Part shown: positions 33,942 to 43,615 of the stretch, in pieces
How positions within the stretch are numbered: position 1 is the first letter of the stretch
Layout of the letters: the number at the start of each line of letters is the position of its first letter
Assembly (NCBI RefSeq): GCF_000173775.1
Contig: NZ_ACCD01000005.1
Location: 62,001-126,000, forward strand
Direction: 5' to 3'
Length of the DNA: 64,000 nucleotides
Source of the DNA: Yersinia rohdei ATCC 43380
GTDB taxonomy: Bacteria > Pseudomonadota > Gammaproteobacteria > Enterobacterales > Enterobacteriaceae
Position numbers and translations under genes: made by a program
The notes under the pieces: generated by a model
Database searches by the model: none
What the model saw: the letters and a program-made list of their open reading frames with translations, nothing else
Told to the model about the DNA's origin: nothing

Positions 33942-34325
33942 CTATTCAATTTGGCCAAACAGCAATGTGGTTGTCTGTTTGTCAACGGCACCGCTGCGTT
34001 TCCCATCGACACCATAATAACGGTCTTTACGGCACAGTCGTTCTTTTACATCACAGAATATGCCATTGGCAAAGGTAAATTGTGTGTGGTCGAATTCACC
34101 TTGGGCAGCTAACCGCTTACTTTTGTTCTTACCTAAATATTTTTCAGTCAAGGATAGTGAAATCCCCTCCTTGGCATCTGCGCACACAAAATTATCACAA
34201 ACCACACCAGAAGCAGGCGATTGCAGTAATTTTGGCGACGATGCTGCATCAATATAAGTCGCAACAAAAAACAATGACATAGCCAATATACCCAGCGAGT
34301 TTTTCATTACACTTTTTATGAACAT
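33942..34325 (-). CDS. ycgJ: YcgJ family exported protein
   Basis: A 127-residue exported protein like E. coli YcgJ. It has a signal peptide (ILAMSLFFVATYIDAAS) and two Cys pairs in GVVCDNFVCADAKEG and GIFCDVKERLCRKDRYYG, plus the family segments SLTEKYLG and GKRSGAVD. AGGAA precedes ATG 34325; a second ATG at 34307 is possible. The role is not established. Confidence 0.85.
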   Translation of the reverse strand: MFIKSVMKNSLGILAMSLFFVATYIDAASSPKLLQSPASGVVCDNFVCADAKEGISLSLTEKYLGKNKSKRLAAQGEFDHTQFTFANGIFCDVKERLCRKDRYYGVDGKRSGAVDKQTTTLLFGQIE

Positions 34326-34506
34326 TGGAATTTCCTATTAGCTTTAAAATACAGATGACCTTAGCACTAACATATAAAACTTCATCTGTATTTAATCATA
34401 ATGGATGCTTTTATCGTAGTTTAAATAAGCCCCCCACATGGGGTTATGTAGGATATTCTCCGACCATAGCAATGGTCACCAGAACTCACTGAGGTATTTC
34501 TGCTAT

Positions 34507-35268
34507 TCAACAATCCAAATATGACCCCAACCGATAACCGCGCTGTTCAATCGCCTGTTTTAATGACGGAGACGTCAGGACATCTAATTCAGTTAACCTT
34601 GGGTAGCAATAGCCGCTGGTCATCAAGGTTTTATCGATAAATGCCGGATGGCACATAACCTCAAGTGAGTGAATTCCTTGTTGGTCTGCGCAGTCCAGCA
34701 AATGCAAAAATGACGATTCCGAGAGTTCCTCGCCATAAAAACCGGCATCAAATCCGTCGGTACTGCGGGGGGTATTGAGCAAAATGCCCTGCTGCTCTGC
34801 TTCGTGGCGGTCAATTCGCAGCGCAAGCCCTTTTTGGTGGGCAAAAGATTCAACTAGTGGATAAATCTGCGGCAACATATGGATATGGTGATGGCTGTCG
34901 ACATGTGTGGGAAGACGGCCAAAAACAGTGACAAATTTATCAAACTGCGCAGCCAGTTCTTGGGCTATTTCATCCAGATTGAGTTCCCCCGCCTCGCTGC
35001 GTTGCCACAGCCATTTGCCCAGTTCACCCTGATTATTGACCAAAGAATGTGCCGCCGTTAACGGCTGGCCATAGGTCAGAACAAAATGCATCCCTACCGC
35101 TAATCCGGGATGTTGCTTGCTCAGTTCTGCCGCGTGATAAATACCTGCGCAGTTCATCATTGCCGTGGTTGAAGAAACAATACCATGCTGGAATGCTTCA
35201 ATAATTCCATAATTTTGGCCCTTGCAAAGACCAAAATCATCCGCATTAACAATAAGTAACTTTTCCAT
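34507..35268 (-). CDS. chbG: Chitooligosaccharide deacetylase ChbG (YdjC family)
   Basis: ChbG removes an acetyl group from chitobiose-6-phosphate and related oligosaccharides, making the inducer and substrate for the chb system. The 253-residue protein shows the YdjC metal-site segments: VNADDFG at residues 5-11, [13 protein letters not shown] (about 124-136) and the late MCHPAF motif. It is the last gene of the operon, 47 bases downstream of chbR, with an AAGG ribosome site. Confidence 0.92.
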   Translation of the reverse strand: MEKLLIVNADDFGLCKGQNYGIIEAFQHGIVSSTTAMMNCAGIYHAAELSKQHPGLAVGMHFVLTYGQPLTAAHSLVNNQGELGKWLWQRSEAGELNLDEIAQELAAQFDKFVTVFGRLPTHVDSHHHIHMLPQIYPLVESFAHQKGLALRIDRHEAEQQGILLNTPRSTDGFDAGFYGEELSESSFLHLLDCADQQGIHSLEVMCHPAFIDKTLMTSGYCYPRLTELDVLTSPSLKQAIEQRGYRLGSYLDC

Positions 35269-35315
35269 TGGGGTGCCTTATAAGCCTATTCCAGCACAAA
35301 AATACTCCACCGGAA

Positions 35316-36146
35316 TTAATCGGATAATCCCTCTCTGACACTGTTGAATTTCTTGCGGTAATTCCCTGGCGTAAAAGAGGTCAATTTTTTGAAGTTTTTG
35401 ATAAATAAGGTGGTATCGCTATATCCCGCGTCAAAGGCAATGTCGGAGACAAAATAATTGGTCATTTCAAGCTGGGTTTTAGCAAAGTTAATTCTAATTT
35501 CATTAATAATCTGCATCGGCGTTTTCTGATAATAACGCCGGGTAGCACGGGTCAGGTACTCTTGAGTTTTGCCGGAAAGCTCAATCATATTCACCAGCGC
35601 TTTCTCACCAAACATCGATTTATCATGCATTTTGTCGATGCTATTTTTCAACCACTGTGGAATATCGTCGTTGACCTCAGTTTCTTTGTAATGACTGATG
35701 CGGTTAGTGACATAAAATGTCAGCAGCTCTACCAGTTCAGAAAGTTCGTCTTCCCTAAAGTGTGGCGCAGAAATAGCAGATTCAATATAAGAAAGAAAAT
35801 CACCTTTGAGCCGATAAGCTTGTGAAGCGACCATCGGCCTTGAGAGCAAATGAGAATAGTGCTCTTCAAAAAATGTTTTTCTGATACCCACATTAAGAAT
35901 TCGGGTGGCACCAAATTCATAGAAACTTTGATGATGGGAACCCATAGGGATAAAAACAAAATCCCCCCGTTCTAAAAAAACTCGCTTACCATTAATTTCC
36001 TGATAACACATGCCGGTTAATATCAGGGTATATTCATAATAATCATGCTGATGTAAGCCAGTGGCACTTTCCGTTTTGTTATAAATAAACAGATGGAATT
36101 CTTTTCCGTTAAAAAAATCCTTTTCACGTACTAATCTGACTTCCAT
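35316..36146 (-). CDS. chbR: AraC-family regulator of the chb operon, ChbR
   Basis: ChbR is a dual regulator of chitobiose use. The 276-residue protein has an N-terminal cupin ([21 protein letters not shown], with the His-rich metal or sugar site) and a C-terminal double helix-turn-helix ending in [18 protein letters not shown] and [17 protein letters not shown] precedes the ATG. It is encoded between the EIIA gene and chbG, as in E. coli, so it likely activates its own operon. Confidence 0.9.
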   Translation of the reverse strand: MEVRLVREKDFFNGKEFHLFIYNKTESATGLHQHDYYEYTLILTGMCYQEINGKRVFLERGDFVFIPMGSHHQSFYEFGATRILNVGIRKTFFEEHYSHLLSRPMVASQAYRLKGDFLSYIESAISAPHFREDELSELVELLTFYVTNRISHYKETEVNDDIPQWLKNSIDKMHDKSMFGEKALVNMIELSGKTQEYLTRATRRYYQKTPMQIINEIRINFAKTQLEMTNYFVSDIAFDAGYSDTTLFIKNFKKLTSFTPGNYRKKFNSVREGLSD

Positions 36147-36198
36147 CGTATTTACCTTCAGCTATTTATTTAAGAGCAGAGCTAGTGATGCTGAAGCA

Positions 36199-36546
36199 TC
36201 AACTCAACTTTTGATGTAATTCAATCAGCTCAGCTATTAATTCTCGGGCTAGCATCGCATTCATTAAATGATCTTGGGCATGTACCAATACCAATGTCAC
36301 GCGCGTTTTTCCCTCGCCTTGATCGGCTTCAATAAGTTGAGTTTGCACTAAGTGCGCCTCATTTAGGGCCTGACGTGACTGCGCCATTAAGGCTTCCGCT
36401 TGAGTAAAATCGCCCGTTTTGGCATGCTTTAATGCCTGGTAGGCCAAACTGCGCGCTTGCCCGGCATTAATAATCAGCCCCATGACCACATCTTCTAACT
36501 CATCAGTGGGCAAGACATCATCAATAATTTTATCTAAATCAAACAT
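36199..36546 (-). CDS. chbA: PTS chitobiose-specific enzyme IIA, ChbA
   Basis: A lactose/cellobiose-family EIIA of 115 residues: all-helical, with the phosphoryl-accepting histidine in LVLVHAQDHLMNAML (about residue 89) and the trimer helix VVMGLIINAGQARSLAYQAL. It passes phosphate from HPr to EIIB. GGAG precedes the ATG, and it lies 12 bases downstream of the glycosidase gene. Confidence 0.92.
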   Translation of the reverse strand: MFDLDKIIDDVLPTDELEDVVMGLIINAGQARSLAYQALKHAKTGDFTQAEALMAQSRQALNEAHLVQTQLIEADQGEGKTRVTLVLVHAQDHLMNAMLARELIAELIELHQKLS

Positions 36547-36558
36547 GCTATTACTCCG

Positions 36559-37944
36559 TTAATTAAAGCCGTTTTGCTTTGCGACGTCCGCAAACCAATA
36601 ACCACTTTTCTTGATGACACGCGTCTGATCCGCGAGATTTAATCGTACTAATCCGTAACGATTTTTATAAGCATTGAGCCAAGACCAGCAATCAATAAAT
36701 GTCCACAAATGGTAGCCCTGGCAATTGCTGCCCTCTTGTATTGCCTGATGCAACCACTGCAGATGCTCACGAATAAACTCAATGCGATAATCATCTTCAA
36801 CCCGACCTGATGGGGTAAGAAATTGCTCTTCACCCTCAACACCCATGCCATTTTCAGAGATATAACAGGGGATATTGCCATAATTCTGCTTCAGATTGAT
36901 AAGGATGTCATACAGCCCTTTTTCATAAATTTCCCAACCACGATGCGGGTTAATTTTGCGCCCCGGCATCTGATAAAAACTAAATAGGTCTTCTGGTGTA
37001 TTTATCTGTCCTTGGGGCGTTGGCACCTCTTTCGCCTGTACTCTTCGCGGCAGGTAATAATTAACCCCTAATAAATCGATGATCCCACCGGCAATAAGTT
37101 GGCAATCACCGGGTTCAATTAGGGGCAATAAATTATGTTCGCGCAATAAGGCAACAAGTTCGTCCGGATAAATACCCTTGGTGACGGGGTCGAGAAAACT
37201 GCGGTTCAGTAACAAATCGGCTTGGTTAGCGGCCACCAAATCAGGCGAGCTATCAGAGCGAGGATAGGTTGGGGTGAGATTTAAGATGATGCCAATTTCA
37301 CCATTTTGTGCCAATTCGCGATAGTTTTTCACCGCCTTGGCATGGGCCAGCATCATGTGGTAAGCCACGGTCACCGCGCGTTTGAAATCAACCACACAAG
37401 GATAATGCAGGTCATTCAGGTAGCCGGCTTCTACCGGCACAATTGGCTCATTAAATGTAAACCAGTGTTTTACCCGGTCACCAAACAAGGTAAAACAGAG
37501 CTTGGCATAGCGCGCATAGGCTGCCACAACGGCGCGGCTTTCCCAGCCTCCTTTCTGTTGCATGCACAGTGGCATATCAAAATGCTGGAGGTTGATAAAT
37601 GGCGTGATGCCATGCGCCAGTAAGGAATCAATTACCGCGTTATAAAAAGTGACCGCTTTAGGATTAAGCTCGCCATCACCATCAGGAATTAATCTTGACC
37701 ATGAAATCGAGGTTCGGAATGTGTTATGCCCCAGTTGCTGCAACAGCAAAATATCCTGCTGGTAATTTTCGTAAAAGGTGGAGGTGTTTTGCGGGCCAAT
37801 TTGGCCATGAAAACGCTCTGGCGAAATATCATACCAATAATCAAAGATGTTCTTGCTCTTGCCATCCTGCAATGACGCCCCTTCAGATTGGGTTGCAGAA
37901 GTGGCGCTACCCCACCAAAAATTATCGGGAAATTGATACTTCAT
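36559..37944 (-). CDS. GH1 6-phospho-beta-glucosidase in the chb operon
   Basis: A glycoside hydrolase family 1 enzyme of 461 residues that should cleave the phosphorylated disaccharide imported by the PTS. It has the N-terminal FWWGSATSATQSEG signature, acid/base Glu in WFTFNEPI and nucleophile Glu in YISENGMG. GGAGG stands before ATG 37944, chosen over 37956. In E. coli this position holds chbF, a GH4 enzyme with no sequence relation. The gene replacement may mean a preference for cellobiose-like or aryl beta-glucosides. Confidence 0.9.
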   Translation of the reverse strand: MKYQFPDNFWWGSATSATQSEGASLQDGKSKNIFDYWYDISPERFHGQIGPQNTSTFYENYQQDILLLQQLGHNTFRTSISWSRLIPDGDGELNPKAVTFYNAVIDSLLAHGITPFINLQHFDMPLCMQQKGGWESRAVVAAYARYAKLCFTLFGDRVKHWFTFNEPIVPVEAGYLNDLHYPCVVDFKRAVTVAYHMMLAHAKAVKNYRELAQNGEIGIILNLTPTYPRSDSSPDLVAANQADLLLNRSFLDPVTKGIYPDELVALLREHNLLPLIEPGDCQLIAGGIIDLLGVNYYLPRRVQAKEVPTPQGQINTPEDLFSFYQMPGRKINPHRGWEIYEKGLYDILINLKQNYGNIPCYISENGMGVEGEEQFLTPSGRVEDDYRIEFIREHLQWLHQAIQEGSNCQGYHLWTFIDCWSWLNAYKNRYGLVRLNLADQTRVIKKSGYWFADVAKQNGFN

Positions 37945-37982
37945 TCCAGCCTCCAACCTTGCACGCTAAGTGGTTATAATGA

Positions 37983-39347
37983 TTAGAATTTCAAGCTGTC
38001 CGCTATCTCTTCTTCACTTTGAACTTCACGGTCTATCTCGTTTTGTGCTTTATTGGCCAGAATCACGAATGGCAGATAAATCATGGTGGCAACCCCCAGG
38101 TTGAACAGACTTAACAGCATCGCCGCAATACTGCCGTTGGTGTTAAAGAATGCCCCCAAGCCGACTGGCATAGTCCAAGGTGCAATATTGGTGATAGGGG
38201 GAATAACACCGGTGTAATACGCCACCGAAGTTATGATTGCTAAGACCGGCTGCACCAGAATAAAAGGGATAAAGAACAGTGGGTTCATGATGACCGGCAG
38301 GCCAAACAAGATGGGTTCGTTGATCTGGAAAATACTCGCCGGCGCACCCAATTTTGCCACTTGACGATAATCTGCACGGCGGGAACCAATAAAGATAGCA
38401 ATAACCAGCCCAAGTGTGGCCCCAGTGCCGCCCAGGAAGATATAGGAATCAACAAAGGGTTTAGCCCACATATGGAACTCTTTGCCCGCGGCTACTGCGG
38501 CAGCAACTGAGCCATATTGGGTATAAGTGGCCACGTTTTCCAAGGCGAATGGCATCATAATACCACTTTCTAACGCCGATAATGCCATCGCACCGTGTAT
38601 CCCGAAGAACCACAGCAATGAGGAGCACATGACATACACCCAGCCCACTACGCTGCCCATTTTCGACAGTGGCGCGGAAATAGTATCCATAATTATCTGG
38701 TGGAAGTTGGTGCCATGCAATCCAAGGAAATAGGCCATCACGCCCATAATGGAAAGAATGATAAAGCCGGGAATTAAGGCGGAGAAAGAGCGGGAAACGG
38801 ATGTTGGCACACTGTCCGGCAAGCGGATAACCCAGTTACGCCGCACAATAAAGGTAAAGACCTCCGCAACTACTAAGCCAATAATAATACCCGAGATAAT
38901 ATTAGCCCCACCTAACCAATTAGCCCCGACGGCGTAAGCATCGCCCACACTGTAAGGTGTCACTGTCATAAAGGCGGCAATCGCCAGCAAGGCCGCAGCC
39001 AGCGGATCGACCCTTTTCTCTTCGGCCAAGGCCATACTGATAAAGAATGGCGTCATTAACGACATGATCCCGAGGGTGCCGTTATAAACATTGCCGCCTA
39101 TTGCTTTCAAACCATTCAGGGTGGTGATGGTTTCAGCATCTAAACGGATACCCATTGAGAAAAAGAAAGATCCTTCGCCAAAACTTAAGAACACGTTATT
39201 GATAAGAACAAACATGGCACCGGTCAGGGTTAGCGGCATCAGCCGAATAAACCCATTCTTGATGGCATTAATATGCTGCTGTTTGCCAATTTTAATGGCG
39301 AAGGGCAAGATGGCCCTTTCCAGTGAATTAATAAATGCGCTCACCAT
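37983..39347 (-). CDS. chbC: PTS chitobiose/cellobiose enzyme IIC, ChbC
   Basis: The membrane channel of the PTS permease, 454 residues with about ten hydrophobic helices and the cellobiose-family segments [20 protein letters not shown] and [13 protein letters not shown]. The C-terminal tail is charged ([15 protein letters not shown]). AAGGGGA precedes the ATG. It follows chbB by 7 bases, so the two are coupled. Confidence 0.93.
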   Translation of the reverse strand: MVSAFINSLERAILPFAIKIGKQQHINAIKNGFIRLMPLTLTGAMFVLINNVFLSFGEGSFFFSMGIRLDAETITTLNGLKAIGGNVYNGTLGIMSLMTPFFISMALAEEKRVDPLAAALLAIAAFMTVTPYSVGDAYAVGANWLGGANIISGIIIGLVVAEVFTFIVRRNWVIRLPDSVPTSVSRSFSALIPGFIILSIMGVMAYFLGLHGTNFHQIIMDTISAPLSKMGSVVGWVYVMCSSLLWFFGIHGAMALSALESGIMMPFALENVATYTQYGSVAAAVAAGKEFHMWAKPFVDSYIFLGGTGATLGLVIAIFIGSRRADYRQVAKLGAPASIFQINEPILFGLPVIMNPLFFIPFILVQPVLAIITSVAYYTGVIPPITNIAPWTMPVGLGAFFNTNGSIAAMLLSLFNLGVATMIYLPFVILANKAQNEIDREVQSEEEIADSLKF

Positions 39348-39354
39348 GTTCCCC

Positions 39355-39672
39355 TTATTGTTTTGCTTTTTTTATTGCGGCAACAGCAGCTTTTAATACC
39401 CCTAAACCATCGACCTTGCCGTAAAGGATTGAGTCAATCACTTCAACAGGTTTGTGGGGGTACATTTTTGTGATTTCAGGCAACATGTAAGCAATTTGCG
39501 GCCCTAACAGGATAACATCCGCATCGGTACCATGCTGCGCGGCCAGAGCTTCCGGATAAGCATTAATAATAACCGGCACTTCATACTTCTCTGCTTGCAC
39601 TTTCATTTTGGAAACCAGTAGCGAGGTCGACATCCCAGCAGAGCAAAATAGATATATTTTTTTCTTTTCCAT
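39355..39672 (-). CDS. chbB: PTS chitobiose enzyme IIB, ChbB
   Basis: First gene of the operon, 105 residues. The phosphorylated cysteine is in the classic [18 protein letters not shown] segment (Cys10). I chose ATG 39672 (MEKKKIYLF); the frame is open to 39702, but the added residues have no homology. A GGGA ribosome site lies just upstream. Confidence 0.93.
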   Translation of the reverse strand: MEKKKIYLFCSAGMSTSLLVSKMKVQAEKYEVPVIINAYPEALAAQHGTDADVILLGPQIAYMLPEITKMYPHKPVEVIDSILYGKVDGLGVLKAAVAAIKKAKQ

Positions 39673-39784
39673 TCCCAACACCTTTTGAGGTTCAAAAGAC
39701 ACAGTTATTTATATGCCAGTGCAATGGTGAATTCCCTTTACCTATACTTTGTCATGCCCCTTGCCAGCCCCATTGTTTCTGGTT

Positions 39785-39880
39785 GTCGGCAGTATACGGA
39801 GTTGACAGCTAAGCCAGTAATTCAAGTGCTACAATAATCGTCTCTAATTGACTTTTCACATTGATGCCCTTCACATTTCT
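39785..39880 (-). promoter_or_regulatory. Putative chb promoter with CRP-like site
   Basis: On the minus strand TGTGA-AGGGCA-TCAAT (39875-39860) fits the CRP pattern TGTGA-N6-TCACA with two mismatches. Downstream, TTACTG and TATACT with an 18-base spacer could be -35 and -10 elements, with transcription starting about 39785 and a leader of about 110 bases. CRP control is known for E. coli chb. Low certainty. Confidence 0.35.
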
Positions 39881-39885
39881 TAGTA

Positions 39886-40250
39886 ATTACAATGTGATGT
39901 TTATCGCAAAATTACTATTTTTTTTCTCAGCGAATTAAGTTTAAATCATTTGTATTTCATATGGTTAGTTTTTATTAGCCGAGTATGAAACCGCGAGATA
40001 AAAGACAAAAAGCATATTAAAACTTACAGCAGAATAAGTTAGAGAATCTTATTGGTTTGATAATAGTTTCATCCAAGCTTTCCCACTTTTTTTCGTGAGT
40101 TAGCATGCCGGCTTTATTCGTGGAGCGAAGTCCAGAGCGGCTATTCTGCTCTCGACTGCCGCCAGTAACGCATATTTTCGCTTATAAAATAGCCGCATCC
40201 CTATTAATACTCTAAAGTTAACAGGTGTTTACATATTTAAGGAGTGAGTG
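39886..40250. other. AT-rich intergenic region between chb and the sugar dehydrogenase gene
   Basis: Divergent promoter space; no gene seen. A GC-rich patch at 40100-40170 has no clear hairpin. The region 39900-40080 is AT-rich and could bind H-NS, which is a guess. Confidence 0.3.
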
Positions 40251-41414
40251 ATGAGGTTATTTGGGAATAAAACACCGGCTTACCAACTGAACATTCAGTT
40301 ATTAACATTATTATTTCTCAGTCTGTTTATTTCGACATCTACCTTGGCGGCCTTAGCCCCTACAGTGACAGTAACCGAGCTACAAGAAGGGCTGGAAAAC
40401 CCTTGGTCGCTGGCTTTTTTACCGGACAATGGGGGGATTTTGATAACCGAACGTTCTGGACAATTACGTTTATGGCGACCCGATAAACCGCTATCAGCGC
40501 CCTTAAAAGGGGTGCCAGCCGTGTTTGCTAAGGGGCAAGGTGGTTTATTCGACGTCGCATTATCGCCGAATTTTTCCCAAGATCGCCGCATTTACCTTAG
40601 TTTTGCTGAAGAGGGAAAAGAGGGGAAAGCCGGTACGGCGGTGGGTTATGGCCGCCTTAACCCCCAGGGAACCGCCATAGAAAATTTCACTGTGTTTTTC
40701 CGCCAACAGCCAAAATTATCGACCGGCAACCACTTTGGCGGCAAGTTGGCGTTTGATGAGCAAAACCATCTTTTTATCACTTTAGGTGAGAATAATCAGC
40801 GCCCTACCGCACAGGATCTAAGCTTGCATCAGGGTAAAATTGTGCGCCTCACCCTTGATGGTAAGGTGCCAAACGATAATCCTTTTGCCCATAAATCGCC
40901 GGCAAAACCAGAGATTTGGTCTTATGGTCATCGTAATCCGCAGGGGTTGGCACTTAATCCGTGGAGTAACGTGATGTGGGCCCATGAGCATGGGCCTAAA
41001 GGTGGCGATGAAATAAACATCCCAATGGCTGGAAAAAACTACGGTTGGCCCTTGGCAACCCAGGGGATAAATTATTCCGGTCAACCTATCCCAGAGGCCC
41101 AAGGTACACATGTTGAAGGTACCGAACAGCCGATTTATTTCTGGGAAAAGTCGCCAGGTATCAGTGGGATGGCATTCTATGATGCCGCACGTTTCCCCCT
41201 CTGGCAGCATTCACTGTTTATCGGTGCGTTGGCTGAAAAAGAGTTAATTCGCTTGCAACTGGATGGCGATAAAGTGATTGCAGAGGAACGCCTACTTGGC
41301 GATCGTGGCGAACGTATCCGCGAGGTGCGCATTGGCCCTGATGGCTATGTCTATTTGTTGACAGATGAGAGTAACGGTAAGTTACTGAAACTTGGTCTGG
41401 CGGCACACGAATAA
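40251..41414 (+). CDS. yliI: PQQ-dependent soluble aldose dehydrogenase (YliI/Asd type)
   Basis: A periplasmic beta-propeller quinoprotein that oxidises aldose sugars. A hydrophobic signal segment (LLTLLFLSLFISTSTLAALA) is followed by propeller repeats: NPWSLAFLPDNGGILITERSG, the Gly/His segment TGNHFGGKLAFDEQNHLFIT, WSYGHRNPQGLALNP and HEHGPKGGDEIN, where the histidines and Asp match the catalytic/PQQ site. AAGGAG stands six bases before ATG 40251, so the GTG at 40248 is rejected. Monocistronic, with a hairpin after it. Confidence 0.9.
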   Translation: MRLFGNKTPAYQLNIQLLTLLFLSLFISTSTLAALAPTVTVTELQEGLENPWSLAFLPDNGGILITERSGQLRLWRPDKPLSAPLKGVPAVFAKGQGGLFDVALSPNFSQDRRIYLSFAEEGKEGKAGTAVGYGRLNPQGTAIENFTVFFRQQPKLSTGNHFGGKLAFDEQNHLFITLGENNQRPTAQDLSLHQGKIVRLTLDGKVPNDNPFAHKSPAKPEIWSYGHRNPQGLALNPWSNVMWAHEHGPKGGDEINIPMAGKNYGWPLATQGINYSGQPIPEAQGTHVEGTEQPIYFWEKSPGISGMAFYDAARFPLWQHSLFIGALAEKELIRLQLDGDKVIAEERLLGDRGERIREVRIGPDGYVYLLTDESNGKLLKLGLAAHE

Positions 41415-41442
41415 CCTGCCAGTAATAAATGTTATTGCCAAC

Positions 41443-41470
41443 AAAAGCCGGAGAAATTTTCCGGCTTTTT
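41443..41470 (+). terminator. Terminator after the sugar dehydrogenase gene
   Basis: AAAAGCCGGA (41443-41452) pairs with TCCGGCTTTT; flanking A/T runs make it work in both directions. Confidence 0.85.
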
Positions 41471-41514
41471 CATCATGCCAAATATTGACTCAGTAACATC
41501 AAGAATAAAGAGAG

Positions 41515-42549
41515 TTACCTGTCTGATGAGGCTTGCCACAGATTAAGCTGTCCATCAGTAACATGCTGATCAATAGCTCTTAATTCTTCAGCAGTGAAAC
41601 TGAGATTGTTGAGCGCGGCACAATTCTCTGCTAGCTGCTCTGGGCGGCTGGCCCCTATCAAAACTGACGTCACACGGTTATCTTTCAACAACCAGCTTAA
41701 TGCCATTTGCGCTAATGATTGCCCACGTTGTTCAGCTAACTCATTCAGCTGTTTAATGCTACGCAGATTGGCCTGCGACAACATATGTTCCTTCAATGAA
41801 CCACCCGCTTCTTTTTTCATCCGCGAGTCATCTGGAATACCATTAAGATATTTGCCGGTTAATAGCCCCTGCGCCAAAGGTGTGAAGGCAATACAGCCGA
41901 CACCATGTTTATCTAATGTCTCTAAGAGATTAGTCTGCTCGACCCAGCGGTTAAGAATATTATAAGAAGGCTGATGGATAAGAAGCGGGATTTTCCATTC
42001 CTGCAATAACGCCACCATTTTGGCCGTTCGCTCAGAAGAATAAGATGAAATACCCACATACAGCGCTTTACCACTTTGAACTGCCTGCGCTAATGCGGAT
42101 GCAGTTTCTTCCATCGGTGTATTTTCATCCACACGGTGAGAATAGAAAATATCCACATAGTCCAGCCCCATACGTTGTAAGCTTTGGTCCAGACTCGCCA
42201 ACAGATATTTTCGTGAACTACCCGCACCATAAGGGCCAGGCCACATGTTATAGCCGGCTTTTGTCGAGATTATCAGCTCATCACGATAAGGTTTAAAATC
42301 CTGTTGCAGCAATTTACCAAAATTTTGCTCGGCTGAACCCGGCGGTGGGCCATAATTATTAGCCAAATCGAAATGGGTAATTCCCAGGTCAAAGGCTTTG
42401 CGCAGCAATACACGTTGCGAATCTAACGTGTTGTTAAAACTAAAATTATGCCAAAGTCCAAGAGATAGAGCGGGTAACTGTAAGCCACTTTTTCCACAAA
42501 AACGATATTGCATCTGGTTGTAGCGGGCAGAGTCTGCGTTATAAGGCAT
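41515..42549 (-). CDS. gpr: Aldo-keto reductase, L-glyceraldehyde-3-phosphate reductase type
   Basis: A 344-residue AKR like E. coli YghZ/Gpr, which reduces L-glyceraldehyde 3-phosphate and methylglyoxal with NADPH. The catalytic tetrad is visible: Asp in HFDLANNYGP with Tyr, Lys in IISTKAGY and His in FYSHRVDEN. NADPH-binding SVLIGASRPEQLAEN is near the end. ATG 42549 matches the E. coli length (14 residues before the RYxQMQ region ends); an upstream ATG at 42567 is less likely. Confidence 0.92.
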   Translation of the reverse strand: MPYNADSARYNQMQYRFCGKSGLQLPALSLGLWHNFSFNNTLDSQRVLLRKAFDLGITHFDLANNYGPPPGSAEQNFGKLLQQDFKPYRDELIISTKAGYNMWPGPYGAGSSRKYLLASLDQSLQRMGLDYVDIFYSHRVDENTPMEETASALAQAVQSGKALYVGISSYSSERTAKMVALLQEWKIPLLIHQPSYNILNRWVEQTNLLETLDKHGVGCIAFTPLAQGLLTGKYLNGIPDDSRMKKEAGGSLKEHMLSQANLRSIKQLNELAEQRGQSLAQMALSWLLKDNRVTSVLIGASRPEQLAENCAALNNLSFTAEELRAIDQHVTDGQLNLWQASSDR

Positions 42550-42701
42550 GATGGCATCTGTCTCCATTTATTGTATTTTTGAAACGGCATTTCTATTTTA
42601 GCGCTATCTACTTCCCACTAAAGTGATCTCTTCGAATGTTTACAACATTATTTGTACTACAATTATGCTTACTCTGACGAATTGCCATTGAGGGCATTGT
42701 T

Positions 42702-43082
42702 ATGACTGCAATAGATATAATGTGGGTAGGGCTTGGCGGCGGCATCGGGTCACTTTTACGCTGGGGGATAGGGCTGGGTGTCGGCAAAATATACAAAGGT
42801 AATTTTCCTCTCGGTACTTTTTTGATCAATATTTCAGGGGCATTTGTTATTGGTTATCTGAGTATTCTTTTCAGTGTTGACTGGCGAGATCGTTACGGCG
42901 ATTTACTTAATGCTGCGGTTTTGACCGGTATTTTAGGTGGCTATACCACCTTCAGTAGCATGCAATTAGATGCAGCTAAACTGGCTACTGCCCGGGGCAG
43001 AGCAATGGCTGCCGGATATCTGATTATTTCTGTTTTGGTCGGTTTAGCAGCAGCGGCATTTGGTGCCTGGCTGGCTTATTAA
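42702..43082 (+). CDS. crcB: Fluoride channel CrcB/Fluc, first copy
   Basis: A 126-residue four-helix membrane protein that exports fluoride. Family motifs: GGGIGSLLRWGIG, GTFLINISGAFVIG (the central Asn) and GGYTTFSSMQLDA. GAGGG precedes the ATG. The next gene encodes a second, different CrcB; tandem pairs of this kind usually form heterodimers. I see no crcB-type fluoride riboswitch in the 150 bases upstream. Confidence 0.92.
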   Translation: MTAIDIMWVGLGGGIGSLLRWGIGLGVGKIYKGNFPLGTFLINISGAFVIGYLSILFSVDWRDRYGDLLNAAVLTGILGGYTTFSSMQLDAAKLATARGRAMAAGYLIISVLVGLAAAAFGAWLAY

Positions 43083-43111
43083 ACAGAGAATGGGTTTATT
43101 AATCGGAGAAA

Positions 43112-43522
43112 ATGACTATGCCGAATCTTATTATTTTAGTTTTTGTGGGTGGTGCCTTTGGTGCCATGTGCCGTGAATTTCTTATGCTATCTGTACCAAG
43201 GCTGGCCGATGGTTTCCCTATGGATATCTTTGCCGCCAATATTATCGCAGCGTTTTTATTAGGGCTGGCAACCTCTTACTTTAAAAATGGGAAAATTAAT
43301 CAATATGTCCATTTGATGGTGGGGACGGGAATTATGGGCGGCCTGTCCACATTTTCCAGTTTTGTCTTTGGGGCCGTCGAAATGATGAAAACACCGAGCG
43401 GAATTTTAGTTTCAATCTGTTATCTGGTCGTCAGTCTGATTGTCGGTTTTATTGCCGTTGAATTGGGCTTAATGGTTGGCCCAAAAGAAAAACCTAAAGA
43501 TCCACCGGTTGCTGCAGAATAA
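43112..43522 (+). CDS. crcB: Fluoride channel CrcB/Fluc, second copy
   Basis: A 136-residue homologue of the preceding gene, 29 bases downstream. It has [29 protein letters not shown] and [19 protein letters not shown], and a short charged C-terminal tail ([12 protein letters not shown]). The divergence between the copies suggests two non-identical subunits of one dimeric channel. Confidence 0.92.
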   Translation: MTMPNLIILVFVGGAFGAMCREFLMLSVPRLADGFPMDIFAANIIAAFLLGLATSYFKNGKINQYVHLMVGTGIMGGLSTFSSFVFGAVEMMKTPSGILVSICYLVVSLIVGFIAVELGLMVGPKEKPKDPPVAAE

Positions 43523-43540
43523 ATTCCGTTGAAATTAAAC

Positions 43541-43568
43541 ACAAAAACACCCTCATAATGAGGGTGTC
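43541..43568 (-). terminator. Terminator of kch (minus strand)
   Basis: ACACCCTCAT and ATGAGGGTGT (43547-43567) form a strong stem. On the minus strand TTTTTGTGTTT follows, so it ends kch. There is no plus-strand T run for crcB. Confidence 0.75.
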
Positions 43569-43615
43569 CGAACACCGCTAACAACCCTGTAACTCCAAGA
43601 ACGAAGGGTAATGGA

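Noticed and set aside
42568-42701. Fluoride riboswitch before crcB
   Set aside because: The conserved crcB-motif elements were looked for and not seen; only an ordinary promoter-sized gap with GAGGG before the ATG.
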